Assembly: GCF_004217615.1 (NCBI RefSeq) | Contig: NZ_SHLD01000001.1 | Span: 5,146,001-5,210,000 of the forward strand | DNA length: 64,000 nt | Origin: Micromonospora kangleipakensis | GTDB taxonomy: Bacteria > Actinomycetota > Actinomycetes > Mycobacteriales > Micromonosporaceae | Direction: 5' to 3' | Shown here: positions 17,705-25,592 of the stretch, one piece after another | How the letters are laid out: each line of letters begins with the position of its first letter | Position numbering within the stretch: position 1 is the first letter of the stretch | Notes under the pieces: generated by a model | Databases searched by the model: none | Told to the model about the DNA's origin: nothing | What the model saw: the letters and a program-made list of their open reading frames with translations, nothing else | Position numbers and translations under genes: made by a program

Positions 17705-18883
17705 TCAGCGTTTCGGGCGGAGGGAATCCACTCGCGCGACGGACTGGTCGATGCGGTCCTCGGTGAAACGCCCGGTCCGGACGAGATTGACGATCGTGTC
17801 GACTGTCTCCTCGACGACTCGCGGGTTGTACACCTGCTGGTTGGCGAAGACGAGCAGGTCGAGGCCAGCCTGCAACGCCAGGGCGGCCGCCTCCGCGGCG
17901 CCGTACCGTTCGGTGATCGCGGCCGCCTGCATGTCGTCGCTGACCACTGGCCCGTGCCAGCCGAGCCGGCCGCGCAGCAGGCCGGTCACGGTCGCGGTCG
18001 ACAGCGACGCCGGATACGCCGGGTCGAGCTGCTTGTTGAGCACGTGGGCGGCCAGGACCGAGTCGGCGAGGCCGGCCTGGATCAGCCGCTGGTACGGCTC
18101 CAGTTCGATCTGCTGCCAGGTGTCGCTGACGTCGACGACCTCGAAATCGGTGTTTCCGGCGGCACTGCCCAATCCGGGAAAGTGCTTGAGGCTGGTTTTC
18201 ACACCAGCCGCCCGATGGGCCTGGATCTCCTCCGTGGCATTGCTGACCACCACGTCCGGGTCGGCGGAGAAGCTGCGGCCAAGCTTGCCGATCGCTCTGC
18301 TGTCGGGGTTGATGTTCAGGTCGACGACCGGGGCGTAGTTCACGTTGGCCCCGATCCGCGTCAGGCTGGCGACCAGTCCTCGCGCCCACTTGCGGGTGGT
18401 TGCCGGGGAGTTCTCCGCGCCGATCTCGGCCTCCGACTTGGTGGCCGGGAAGCCGTTGCTCGGGTTGAGGCGGGACGTGCGGCCGCCTTCCTGGTCGATG
18501 GAGACGATGAGCCGGCCCGGTGAGGCATCTTTCAAACTCTTCACCAGTCGCGTGACCTGCCCGGGCGAGCGGATGTTACGCACCGACTTGGTTTCCAGGT
18601 CCTGATCAAAGAGGATCACCCCGCCCAAGCCGCCCCTGACCGCCTTCACGATCCAGTCGCCGTCGCTGACTCGGTCACCGCGAAAGCCGACCACGAGCAG
18701 ACTGGCGATCTTTCGCCGCAACGCAGCGTCGTGCCCGCGCGGTGCACGCGACGGCCGCGCTGTGGTGGTCGGCCTCGGCGTCGCCGACGTGGCGCCCCGC
18801 GACTCGCAGCCCGCCACGGTCGCCACCGCGGCTGAGCCGATTCCGGCGAGCAGCAGCCGGCGGGGCAGGTGCACGCTGTCCAC
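17705..18883 (-). CDS. GH3 beta-N-acetylhexosaminidase-like lipoprotein
   Basis: Glycoside hydrolase family 3 protein of about 392 residues, NagZ-like by length and layout, probably acting on cell-wall amino sugars outside the cytoplasm. It has an RR-containing signal ending in a lipobox (ATVAGC), a Pro/Thr-rich spacer, then one TIM barrel. Visible motifs are SIDQEGGRTSRL, SLKHFPGLG and the nucleophile Asp in PVVSDDMQA. The His/Asp dyad of classical NagZ (FPGHGD) is changed to FPGLGS, so activity may differ. GTG 18883 or GTG 18874 may start it. Confidence 0.82.
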   Translation of the reverse strand: MDSVHLPRRLLLAGIGSAAVATVAGCESRGATSATPRPTTTARPSRAPRGHDAALRRKIASLLVVGFRGDRVSDGDWIVKAVRGGLGGVILFDQDLETKSVRNIRSPGQVTRLVKSLKDASPGRLIVSIDQEGGRTSRLNPSNGFPATKSEAEIGAENSPATTRKWARGLVASLTRIGANVNYAPVVDLNINPDSRAIGKLGRSFSADPDVVVSNATEEIQAHRAAGVKTSLKHFPGLGSAAGNTDFEVVDVSDTWQQIELEPYQRLIQAGLADSVLAAHVLNKQLDPAYPASLSTATVTGLLRGRLGWHGPVVSDDMQAAAITERYGAAEAAALALQAGLDLLVFANQQVYNPRVVEETVDTIVNLVRTGRFTEDRIDQSVARVDSLRPKR

Positions 18884-18960
18884 CCCCGCACGCTACGGCC
18901 CACCCCCACCCCATGCCCGCTTACCGGCGAGACGTCATCCGCCGGTGGGACGGCCTCTTG

Positions 18961-18980
18961 ACTTCAGGTCGACCTGAAGT
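18961..18980. promoter_or_regulatory. 20-bp perfect palindrome (MerR-type operator candidate)
   Basis: ACTTCAGGTCGACCTGAAGT is perfectly palindromic and overlaps a -35-like TTGACT at 18958. It ends just before the RBS of the methyltransferase gene. MerR activators bind such dyads in the promoter spacer, and a MerR gene follows in the same locus. No good -10 is visible. Confidence 0.5.
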
Positions 18981-18995
18981 CGGAGGGTGGCGTCC

Positions 18996-19754
18996 ATGAC
19001 CGAAGACACGATGGATGCCACTGCCGGGCTGATCGCGCGACTCGACGCCGCGGAAACCGAGGCGGGCGTGGTGCGGCTACGGCACCGCAGCTACGAGCTG
19101 CTGGACCTCTCCCCCGGGGACTCAGTGGTTGACGTGGGCTGCGGCGCGGGACGCGCGGTGGCCGAGCTCAACCAGCACGGCGTAGCCGCGATCGGTGTCG
19201 ACCCGGATGAGCTGATGATCGCTACGGCGCGTCGCCGTTGGCCGGGGGCCGAGTTCCGGACGGGCAGCGCCGAATCTGTCCCGCTCCCCGACCAGGCGGT
19301 GTCGGGATACCGGGCGGACAAGGTCCTGCACGTGGTGCCGGACCCCGCTGCGGCGCTGGCGGAGGCACACCGCGTGCTGAGCCCGGGTGGGCGGATCGTG
19401 CTGGTCGGACCGGACTGGGACGCGCTGATGATCGACTCGTCCCACCCTGACCTCACCAGAGCGATCCTGCGTAGCCAGGCCGACTCCCTCCCGAACCCCC
19501 AGGTGGCCCGGGCGTATCGGAACCTGCTCCTCGACGCCGGATTCCAGGATGTCACCGTCGAAGCGCACACCGGCATCTTCACCGAATCCGGATTCCTGCC
19601 CATGGTCGAGGCCTTCGCCGCCAAGGCGGTCACCGCGGGCAGCGTGACCGCTGAGCAGGGTGCCGTCTGGGTCCGGGACCAGCAGTCCCGGGCGAGCAAA
19701 GGACGGCTGTTCGTGGCCTTTCCGATGCTCGTCGCCTCAGCCCGCCGACCCTGA
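18996..19754 (+). CDS. SAM-dependent methyltransferase
   Basis: Class I (Rossmann-fold) methyltransferase of 252 residues. Motif I is VVDVGCGAGRAVAEL, followed by the acidic end of strand 2 (IGVDPDELM) and the post-motif LSPGGRIVLVGPDWD. The closest general type is UbiE/Methyltransf_11; the substrate cannot be predicted. ATG 18996 has GGAGG 9 bases upstream. A 20-bp palindrome covers the promoter region, and a convergent merR gene lies just downstream, so MerR control is plausible. Confidence 0.85.
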   Translation: MTEDTMDATAGLIARLDAAETEAGVVRLRHRSYELLDLSPGDSVVDVGCGAGRAVAELNQHGVAAIGVDPDELMIATARRRWPGAEFRTGSAESVPLPDQAVSGYRADKVLHVVPDPAAALAEAHRVLSPGGRIVLVGPDWDALMIDSSHPDLTRAILRSQADSLPNPQVARAYRNLLLDAGFQDVTVEAHTGIFTESGFLPMVEAFAAKAVTAGSVTAEQGAVWVRDQQSRASKGRLFVAFPMLVASARRP

Positions 19755-19898
19755 TCCCTTCGAGCTGACGTGCACCTGGAGCCGCAGCTGGGGGCTTGTC
19801 ATTTCAGAATGTCAGCGGACCGAGGGGTGACGCGACTGGCTCCGCCGGGCCATGATCGTCGCTGGCCCTCGCGGCAGGGCCATCCGGGGACCTGCACG

Positions 19899-20327
19899 TC
19901 ATGTGGGTACATGAGGTGCGGCCTGCGAACCGATCCGGGCGCGCACCATCGCCTGGTAGTGCGGGCACGCGGTGAAGTCCTCGTGCTCGCACTCCAGGCC
20001 CCCGTCGATGAACGCCAGGGAGTCCCGCAGCGCGTCGATGCGCGCGACGAGGTCCTCGCGGTGACGCAGCAGAATCTCCCGCCGCCGCGCCGGCACGGCC
20101 GACGTCATGAGCTCGCGGATCTGTTCCAGGGAAAGTCCCGTCTCCTTCGCGCGCAGGATCGTCGCGACCCGATACAGGTCGGCGGAGCGGTAGCGGCGGC
20201 GCCCAGCCACGACCCGAGCCGGCGCCAGCAGCCCCGCCGACTCCCAGTGCCGCAACACGTGGGTGGCCAGCCCGAACCTGCTGGCAATTTCACCGATCGT
20301 CATCGTCGCGTCGTCGCCTGGCTGCAT
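19899..20327 (-). CDS. MerR family regulator with C-terminal Cys/His motif
   Basis: Regulator of 142 residues. The N-terminal winged helix-turn-helix is typical (MTIGEIASRFGLATHVLRHW), followed by a long dimerisation helix. The C-terminus carries LECEHEDFTACPHYQ, a C-x-H...C-x-H pattern that could bind metal or a thiol-reactive ligand. ATG 20327 is used; ATG 20303 is a close alternative. Convergent with the methyltransferase gene, whose promoter has a matching palindrome. Confidence 0.88.
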   Translation of the reverse strand: MQPGDDATMTIGEIASRFGLATHVLRHWESAGLLAPARVVAGRRRYRSADLYRVATILRAKETGLSLEQIRELMTSAVPARRREILLRHREDLVARIDALRDSLAFIDGGLECEHEDFTACPHYQAMVRARIGSQAAPHVPT

Positions 20328-20558
20328 GCCACCGACACTAGGCCGCAGCCCGGTCGATCACGGCAAGCCACGACGAGTTCGGCGTCCCCAAACCCGCCTC
20401 ACCACTGAGTTGCATGGCGGGTTGTCGGCGCTGCCGGCGCGCAAACCGCGGCAACCGGCCGGCAAAACGGCAGGAGATGACGGCGACGGCAGCGCTTCGA
20501 TGAGGGAACAACCTCGTCAACCGATGATGGCTGCGGGCCGAAGCCGCACCGAGCGCGT

Positions 20559-20574
20559 TAGTACGCGTGTTCTA
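20559..20574. promoter_or_regulatory. LexA (SOS) box upstream of lexA
   Basis: TAGTAC-GCGT-GTTCTA fits the actinobacterial GAAC-N4-GTTC SOS operator with one mismatch and lies 23 bases before the lexA start codon, consistent with autoregulation. The rest of the gap 20328-20558 holds nothing recognised. Confidence 0.7.
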
Positions 20575-20596
20575 GAATCCGTTGTATTGTCCGTGG

Positions 20597-21247
20597 ATGA
20601 CAACCTCTGATGGCGCCGAGGCCGAGCCGCCCCACATCAGCGCCAAGCAGCAGCGCATCCTGACTGTGATACAAGATTGGATCCAGCAGCACGGCTACCC
20701 GCCCACGGTGCGCGAGATCGGTGCAGCCGTCGGGCTTGGCTCTCCCTCGTCCGTGGCATACCACTTGAACATGCTGGAACGGCTTGGCCTCCTGCGTCGT
20801 GAGGCAAACGCGTCCAGGGCGGTCGACATCCGCAGGGCGCAGGCTGGGACGACATCGAACGGAGCAGACCAGCCAGGCGTCAAAGTTCCGGTGCTCGGCA
20901 CTATCGCTGCCGGCGCCCCGATCCTCGCCGAGGAACACGTGGAGGACGAGCTGACGCTGCCTCGCGCCCTAGTAGGGCACGGCACGTTGTTCGCTCTGAC
21001 AGTTAAAGGCGATTCCATGATCGAGGCGGCAATCTGCGACGGAGACGTCGTCGTCGTGCGCCAGCAGGCGGTCGCCGAGAACGGCGACATCGTCGCCGCG
21101 ATGATCGAGGGCGAGGCGACGGTCAAGGCCTACCGGACCCGCAACGGTCGCGTCGAGCTCGTCCCGCGAAACCCGCTCTACGAGGTGATCTCCGCCGAAC
21201 ACGCGGTCATCCTGGGCAAGGTCGTCTGTGTGCTTCGGCGCGTCTAG
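20597..21247 (+). CDS. lexA: LexA SOS repressor
   Basis: LexA of 216 residues. The N-terminal winged helix (QQRILTVIQDWIQQHGYPPT, SSVAYHLNMLERLGL) binds SOS boxes; the C-terminal S24 peptidase domain self-cleaves on RecA-ssDNA. The cleavage site Ala-Gly lies in GTIAAGAPILA, the catalytic Ser in KGDSMIEA and the Lys in GEATVKAY. ATG 20597 is chosen; a TTG further upstream would run towards the operator. No recognisable Shine-Dalgarno. An SOS box lies directly upstream. Its setting among small DNA-binding and broken genes suggests it could be a second, mobile-element LexA, but it looks fully functional. Confidence 0.92.
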   Translation: MTTSDGAEAEPPHISAKQQRILTVIQDWIQQHGYPPTVREIGAAVGLGSPSSVAYHLNMLERLGLLRREANASRAVDIRRAQAGTTSNGADQPGVKVPVLGTIAAGAPILAEEHVEDELTLPRALVGHGTLFALTVKGDSMIEAAICDGDVVVVRQQAVAENGDIVAAMIEGEATVKAYRTRNGRVELVPRNPLYEVISAEHAVILGKVVCVLRRV

Positions 21248-21253
21248 CGTCCG

Positions 21254-21279
21254 GCCGACGTCTGCTTACGGACGTCGGC
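21254..21279 (+). terminator. Hairpin terminator after lexA
   Basis: Perfect 9-bp stem (GCCGACGTC with GACGTCGGC) around 8 bases, 6 bases after the lexA stop codon. Confidence 0.65.
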
Positions 21280-21306
21280 GTCGTCCTGGGACTGATGCGA
21301 TGCCAA

Positions 21307-21555
21307 CTAGTTGGTACGGCTGTCCGTGCAGGCCGTCTGGGCCAGGTCGCCCAACGGCACGCCGACGGCATGCGCGATGCCGTGCAGGACGCCGATCGTG
21401 CAGTTGATGCGGCCCCCCTCGACCTCAACCAGCATCCGCCGCGAGACGCCGCTGCGCTCGGCGAGGCCGTCGAGGGTGAGATTGGCCGCGCGTCTGGCCT
21501 TCGCGACCGCATGGCCGAGTGCCGCAAGGTCCACGGGCGGCGGCGGCTCGGTCAC
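21307..21555 (-). CDS. XRE family helix-turn-helix protein
   Basis: Small DNA-binding protein of 82 residues consisting of one Cro/C1-type HTH (VAKARRAANLTLDGLAERSG then VSRRMLVEVEGG). No second domain; larger cupin-fused relatives exist. It is convergent with lexA and divergent from the next gene, typical of mobile-element or accessory regulators. Confidence 0.85.
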   Translation of the reverse strand: MTEPPPPVDLAALGHAVAKARRAANLTLDGLAERSGVSRRMLVEVEGGRINCTIGVLHGIAHAVGVPLGDLAQTACTDSRTN

Positions 21556-21740
21556 AAGAATTGAGGCAAGCCGCAGCCAGGACTCTTGTCAGTGCAGGAT
21601 AATGCCCTAAATTGGGGAGCATGTGGCTGTCGCCCCGCGCCTCACCGCAACTCCTTCCGGCGACCAAGCCCGGACCGCAGGGCCCGGTGGTCGCGAACGA
21701 GTTGGGTCACTGGCGCCCCTAGCTGCAGGACGGCGATGCG

Positions 21741-22403
21741 ATGATCGACCGTGAGCGGGCCTACAGCGCCTTCGACGACCGCCATCCGTCCGCCCCGTGG
21801 GTGCACACCCACACCATCGCTGGCCGAATGGCAAGTCTCCGTCGTGCGGTTTGGCGGGTACTCGTCGACAGCGCCGACGAGGCCATGCACGTAGCCCTGT
21901 CACCGACCCAGCTGGCAGCGGCGATCGCAACAGCATCTGGACGACGACCGGCGAACAGGGCCAACGTCCAAGCCTCCTTGAGACGGCTACAGGAGACTGG
22001 ACTGCTGAAGATCATCGACCACGGCAACGGCCAGCGCTGCAACACCTACCAACTCTGCGTCCCAAAGCCAAGGGGACCCACCCGACCGCAGAAACCCGCG
22101 CAAGATCAGCGGCTCCAAGCCTTCGACATCCGTGCCAAAGCATGGAGCACGCAAAGACGCCGCACCTGGCGGGCTGTGTGGCAGGCGATCCTCGCGGCGG
22201 CCGACTCAGAGGGCCAATTCGTCGGCGACGTAGCAGACCTTGCTGACGCAGCGAGCGACAGGCTCGGCATCGACATCGCCGACGAGACAGTTGCAAAGAT
22301 CCTGCGATGGGGTGTCGCCACCCAGCTAACTGATCAAGCCCGCGGCGGACGCATCCCCCTATACCGAGTTAGGACACAACCTGCAGTGAGTTCCGGCCGT
22401 TGA
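21741..22403 (+). CDS. Hypothetical protein with two winged-helix-like segments
   Basis: Protein of 220 residues that I do not recognise. Residues ~27-105 look like a winged helix (MASLRRAVWRVLVDSADEA then VQASLRRLQETGLLKIIDH), and residues ~140-210 repeat a similar pattern (RRTWRAVWQAILAAADSEG then ETVAKILRWGVATQL). This suggests a duplicated DNA-binding fold, perhaps a plasmid- or phage-type replication or partition accessory factor. No Shine-Dalgarno is clear. Codon use is less G+C-rich than the flanking genes. Confidence 0.6.
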   Translation: MIDRERAYSAFDDRHPSAPWVHTHTIAGRMASLRRAVWRVLVDSADEAMHVALSPTQLAAAIATASGRRPANRANVQASLRRLQETGLLKIIDHGNGQRCNTYQLCVPKPRGPTRPQKPAQDQRLQAFDIRAKAWSTQRRRTWRAVWQAILAAADSEGQFVGDVADLADAASDRLGIDIADETVAKILRWGVATQLTDQARGGRIPLYRVRTQPAVSSGR

Positions 22404-22443
22404 GCTTCGTCTCAAACAAGCAGATGGACAAGAGGGGACGCCG

Positions 22444-22665
22444 ATGAGGCGGGATGAGGTTGAGCAGCAGGCAGACGAACCCGTCGACTGGAGTGCCGCC
22501 CAGGTGGACACCACGGACCGGCGGATACGGGTGGCCTACACGCTGAGCTTCGACTCCGACGACAAGCTGGTCCAGTGGCTGGAGGCCGAAGCGGGCCGGC
22601 GGGGAATGAACCCAATCGAGCTGATGCGAGACCTCCTGGGCGAGGCGTACCGGCGCGCCGCCTGA
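22444..22665 (+). CDS. Small ribbon-helix-helix-like protein
   Basis: Protein of 73 residues. After an acidic N-terminus, RIRVAYTLSFDSDDKLVQWL forms a short strand followed by helix, then GMNPIELMRDLLGEAYRR, resembling a ribbon-helix-helix (Arc/MetJ/CopG) fold. It could be an antitoxin or a plasmid copy-control type regulator, but no toxin partner is next to it. Confidence 0.55.
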   Translation: MRRDEVEQQADEPVDWSAAQVDTTDRRIRVAYTLSFDSDDKLVQWLEAEAGRRGMNPIELMRDLLGEAYRRAA

Positions 22666-22936
22666 CGGCATGCCGTCCAGCGCGGTGACTGCCTATTAGT
22701 CCGCCCGGAGCAGCCGCCCAGTCAGGTCGAGGCGCTCGTGATGTCCACCCACCTGGCTCGTGTCAGTTCTCAGGCGAAGTGGCCGCTTCTCAGTTGTCCT
22801 GGCGGTCGCGTCCACGGGCGTGGTGTAGAAGACGATCACCGTGGAAATCCGGGGTTGATGTTACGCGGCGATCGGCATCGGTGAGGTGCCGTGCGCGTCG
22901 TCGTGTTGGTCGCCGTCGATGAGGGCGAGGCGGGCG
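22666..22936. other. Gene-free stretch with possible IS end
   Basis: At about 22758-22800 a run with GTCAGTTCTCAGG, then AGTGGCC and CTTCTCAGTTGTC looks like the internal-repeat ends of IS21-type elements. No transposase is attached. The downstream end of the broken helicase gene runs into it. Weak evidence, judged by eye. Confidence 0.25.
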
Positions 22937-23167
22937 GTGATATCCCTTGCACTGCACCGCCCACAACGCGCCGGTGACGGTCTCGACCACCAGGTCGACG
23001 CCCAAGTCGGGGCCATCAGCACCCGGCCATTGCTCCCACCGCCAGATCCGGGCCACCTGCGGCGCATACACCGGATCGGCCTGGAGCCAGAAACGCACGA
23101 TGCTCTCGAACTGCATGCCCCGCAGAGTGCTGTTGTCCTCGGCGAGCTGCGTCAGTGGTTCCGCTAG
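22937..23167 (-). pseudogene. Broken restriction-type helicase N-terminus (Mrr-like domain)
   Basis: Seventy-seven in-frame residues match the N-terminal PD-(D/E)XK (Mrr-like) domain of large DEAD/DEAH-helicase restriction enzymes: MQFESIVRFWLQADPVY, RIWRWEQWPGADGPDLGVDL and ALWAVQCKGYH. GVDLV...AVQCK holds the nuclease active-site D and Q-x-K. Translation then degenerates and no helicase domain follows, so most of the gene is deleted. Confidence 0.65.
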
Positions 23168-23758
23168 GGCGTTGCGGTGGGAATCCGGCGTCCGCCCGCT
23201 CGGGTTCTGAGCGCCGCCATGGCCCTCGTCGTCGCAGACGGCTGCATCGACTGGGCGATCCTGGCGGGTGGGCATCCTGCGCTCCTCCTGCTGCGAAGCC
23301 GCACCGGCGATCTTCAGGGCCGAGCGGCGCCCACCATACTTCGACCCACCGACAAGAATTCCGCGTCCGATTGCCGCGATGACCCCTCCGGCAAGCGAGA
23401 CGCACCAAAGGCGGGCCTCTCGCTCGGCTTTCGCTGGGGCAGGCGGGGGCTGGCGCAATCGACCGTCGCTGCAGGAACCTCGGGGCGACGACACGAATCG
23501 CCTGGACACGCCGGGTCCAGGTACGCCACCCCGAAAGCCCCGGGCCGAAGCCGCCGCGGTCGTTTGACGGATCTTCGCCCCCTCCCACGTGGCCTCTCCC
23601 CCACGATGACCTGTGGATCGTCCGTGGCCTTGCCAACCAGACGGGTTCTCCTGGGCACGACGGCCCAGCGTATCGGCTCCCCAACCGCCTGGTACCGTCG
23701 CGGAGATAGCCGGTTCACCTGAACTTCGGTCGCCAACGCATGGCGACAATGCGAATCG
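23168..23758. other. Gene-free stretch upstream of the broken helicase
   Basis: About 590 bases in which no reading frame gives recognisable protein. It probably contains the original promoter side of the broken helicase gene or element debris next to tRNA-Arg. Confidence 0.4.
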
Positions 23759-23804
23759 GCGGAAGTTCAAACCGCCAGTCGGTACAGAAATCTTGAACTT
23801 CCGC
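23759..23804. repeat. 12-bp perfect inverted repeat beside tRNA-Arg
   Basis: GCGGAAGTTCAA (23759-23770) pairs exactly with TTGAACTTCCGC (23793-23804), with a 22-base loop, ending 5 bases from the 3' end of tRNA-Arg. It may be a tRNA terminator/processing hairpin or an attachment-site arm of a lost element. Confidence 0.55.
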
Positions 23805-23808
23805 AAGG

Positions 23809-23881
23809 TGCCCCGACCAGGATTCGAACCTGGGCTCTCCGGTTTCGTAGACCGGCGCGCTCTCCGCTGCGCCACCGGGGC
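23809..23881 (-). tRNA. tRNA-Arg (ACG)
   Basis: A 73-base cloverleaf: acceptor GCCCCGG with TCGGGGC, D-arm, anticodon stem CCGGT/ACCGG with loop CTACGAA (anticodon ACG), T-arm CCAGG-TTCGAAT-CCTGG, discriminator A. CCA is not encoded. All stems pair well. The region on its 3' side holds decayed mobile sequence, consistent with use of this tRNA as an integration site in the past. Confidence 0.95.
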
Positions 23882-23914
23882 GTACGACCGGCGCCCCCAC
23901 GGGCGCCGGTCGGT

Positions 23915-25114
23915 CTAACCCTTCACGCAGACCACCTGCTTGAGGTGCGCGACCACCTCGACCAGGTCGTCCTGCTGCGCCATCACCTTGGTGATGTCCT
24001 TGTACGCGCCGGGGATCTCGTCGACCACCCCAGCGTCCTTGCGACACTCCACGCCGACGGTCTGCCGGACAAGGTCCGCGGTGCTGTACGTCCGCTTCGC
24101 CTGACCCCGCGACATCCGCCGCCCGGCCCCGTGCGAGGCCGAGCAGTACGCGTCCGGGTTGCCCTTGCCGCGCACGATGTACGAGCCGGTGCCCATCGAC
24201 CCCGGGATGATGCCCAGGTCCCCCCGGCCGGCGCGGATGGCGCCCTTCCGGGTCACCAGCACGTCCACGCCCTCGTACGTCTCCTCCGCCACGTAGTTGT
24301 GATGACAAGAGATCGGCTCGCCGTATGAGACGTGCGGGAACTCGTCCCGCACCACGCCGCAGAGCAGGGCGAGCATGACCGACCGGTTGCGCCGGGCGTA
24401 CTCCTGGGCCCAGAAGAGGTCCCGGCGGTAGGCGTCCATCTCCGGCGTGCCGGCGAGGAACACCGCGAGGTCCCGGTCGGGCAGGTCGACGTTGTGCGGC
24501 AGCCCGCGGGCCACCGCCATGTGCCGCTCGGCCAACTCCTTGCCGATGTTGCGGGAACCGGAGTGCAGCATCAGCCAGACCTGCCCGTCGTCCGGACCGC
24601 CCCGCTCGACGCAGACCTCGATGAAGTGGTTGCCGCCGCCGAGGGTGCCCATCTGGTGCTGGGCCCGGTGCTCCAGCTGCGCCACCTTCCGGTCCAGCTC
24701 ACCGAAGCGCCGCCAGAACGCGTCCCAGCCGGCGTGCGCCAGGCCCCGGACCCGGCGCGGGTCGACCGGGTCGTCGCGCTTGGCGAACCCGACCGGAATG
24801 GTCGCCTCGATGGCCGAACGCAGCGGGGCGAGGTCGTCGGGCAGGTCGGCCGCGGTGAGCGAGGTCCGCACGGCGGACATGCCGCAGCCGATGTCGACGC
24901 CGACCGCGGCCGGCGAGACGGCCTGCCGCATCGCGATGACCGACCCGACGGTGGCGCCCTTGCCGAAGTGCACGTCCGGCATGACGGCGACGCCCTGCAC
25001 CCAGGGCAGTGCGCCGATGTTGCGCAGCTGCTGCGCGGCCTGCGGCTCGATGCCGTACGGGTCGGTCCAGACCCGTACCGGCGCCCGGGTGCCGGCCAGC
25101 GGGGTGAAACCCAT
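23915..25114 (-). CDS. rtcB: RtcB RNA-splicing/repair ligase
   Basis: GTP- and Mn-dependent 3'-phosphate/cyclic-phosphate RNA ligase of 399 residues that rejoins cleaved tRNAs or other RNAs. The metal-binding Cys and His ligands are visible in VGVDIGCGM, GGGNHFIEV and MLHSGSRNIG; the guanylylated His lies in SASHGAGRRMSR. Length fits bacterial RtcB. Start ATG 25114 follows GAGGAG at 7 bases. It sits directly between tRNA-Arg and three irregular tRNA genes on the same strand, with 28 bases to tRNA-Gly, so the tRNAs and rtcB are probably co-transcribed. No rtcA, archease or rtcR is nearby. Confidence 0.95.
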   Translation of the reverse strand: MGFTPLAGTRAPVRVWTDPYGIEPQAAQQLRNIGALPWVQGVAVMPDVHFGKGATVGSVIAMRQAVSPAAVGVDIGCGMSAVRTSLTAADLPDDLAPLRSAIEATIPVGFAKRDDPVDPRRVRGLAHAGWDAFWRRFGELDRKVAQLEHRAQHQMGTLGGGNHFIEVCVERGGPDDGQVWLMLHSGSRNIGKELAERHMAVARGLPHNVDLPDRDLAVFLAGTPEMDAYRRDLFWAQEYARRNRSVMLALLCGVVRDEFPHVSYGEPISCHHNYVAEETYEGVDVLVTRKGAIRAGRGDLGIIPGSMGTGSYIVRGKGNPDAYCSASHGAGRRMSRGQAKRTYSTADLVRQTVGVECRKDAGVVDEIPGAYKDITKVMAQQDDLVEVVAHLKQVVCVKG

Positions 25115-25142
25115 CGTCGTCTCCTCGTGTCGGGGGTGTGCG

Positions 25143-25216
25143 AGCGGCTGGCCGGATTCGAACCGGCGATCTTCACCTTGGCGAGGTGACGCGCTGCCTG
25201 ACTGCGCTACAACCGC
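25143..25216 (-). tRNA. tRNA-Gly (GCC) with C at position 33
   Basis: Acceptor GCGGTTG pairs with CAGCCGC (one G-U), T-arm GCCGG-TTCGAAT-CCGGC, anticodon stem TCACC/GGTGA. The loop is TCGCCAA, giving anticodon GCC but C instead of the nearly universal U33. Discriminator T, as in bacterial Gly tRNAs. It lies 28 bases upstream of rtcB. Whether it decodes normally is uncertain. Confidence 0.75.
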
Positions 25217-25241
25217 GTGTCCGTCCCGGGTGGGACGGTCG

Positions 25242-25313
25242 TAGGCCGTACGGGACTCGAACCCGTAACCGCCCGGCTGAGAACCGGGTGAGCTGCCATT
25301 GCTCCAACGGCCC
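25242..25313 (-). tRNA. tRNA-Glu (CTC)
   Basis: 72-base cloverleaf: anticodon stem CCCGG/CCGGG with loop TTCTCAG (anticodon CTC), T-arm ACGGG-TTCGAGT-CCCGT, D-stem GAGC/GCTC. The terminal acceptor pair is G-U, which is unusual. A short hairpin at about 25221-25238 separates it from tRNA-Gly and may be a processing signal. Confidence 0.8.
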
Positions 25314-25447
25314 GTGTGGGACGGGGAACCGTCCCGGATGTGTCGCCCCGGCCGGCGCGTCGGGGCGTCGGCCGGGCTCGTGCTCATGCCATCCACTGTG
25401 GAGTTGAGTAGGTGCGGCGTCGCCGGCCGGGGCCGGGACAGGGCGAG

Positions 25448-25521
25448 CACGGGCGGCAGGATTCGAACCTGCAACCGTCGGGTTTGGAATCCGGTGCTCC
25501 ACCGGGTTGAGCTACGCCCCT
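25448..25521 (-). tRNA. Irregular tRNA-Trp (CCA)
   Basis: Anticodon loop TTCCAAA gives CCA. T-arm GCAGG-TTCGAAT-CCTGC and D-stem GCTC/GAGC are good. The acceptor AGGGGCG/CGCCCGT has a G-G mismatch at pair 2-71, and the anticodon stem CCGGA/CCCGA has mismatches at both ends. The overall sequence resembles actinobacterial tRNA-Trp but appears eroded or adapted. First tRNA of the tRNA-rtcB cluster. Confidence 0.65.
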
Positions 25522-25538
25522 GAGGGGAGTGGGTGACG

Positions 25539-25573
25539 AAAAAGCCGCCCGGTCCCTTCGGGGGGCGGGCGGC
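25539..25573 (-). terminator. Rho-independent terminator upstream of the tRNA-rtcB cluster
   Basis: On the minus strand GCCGCCCG pairs with CGGGCGGC and is followed by TTTTT. It follows the short ORF at 25593-25721 and precedes tRNA-Trp, so it either ends that ORF's transcript or acts as an attenuator. Confidence 0.75.
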
Positions 25574-25592
25574 TGCGCGTGTCGCGCTGGCG

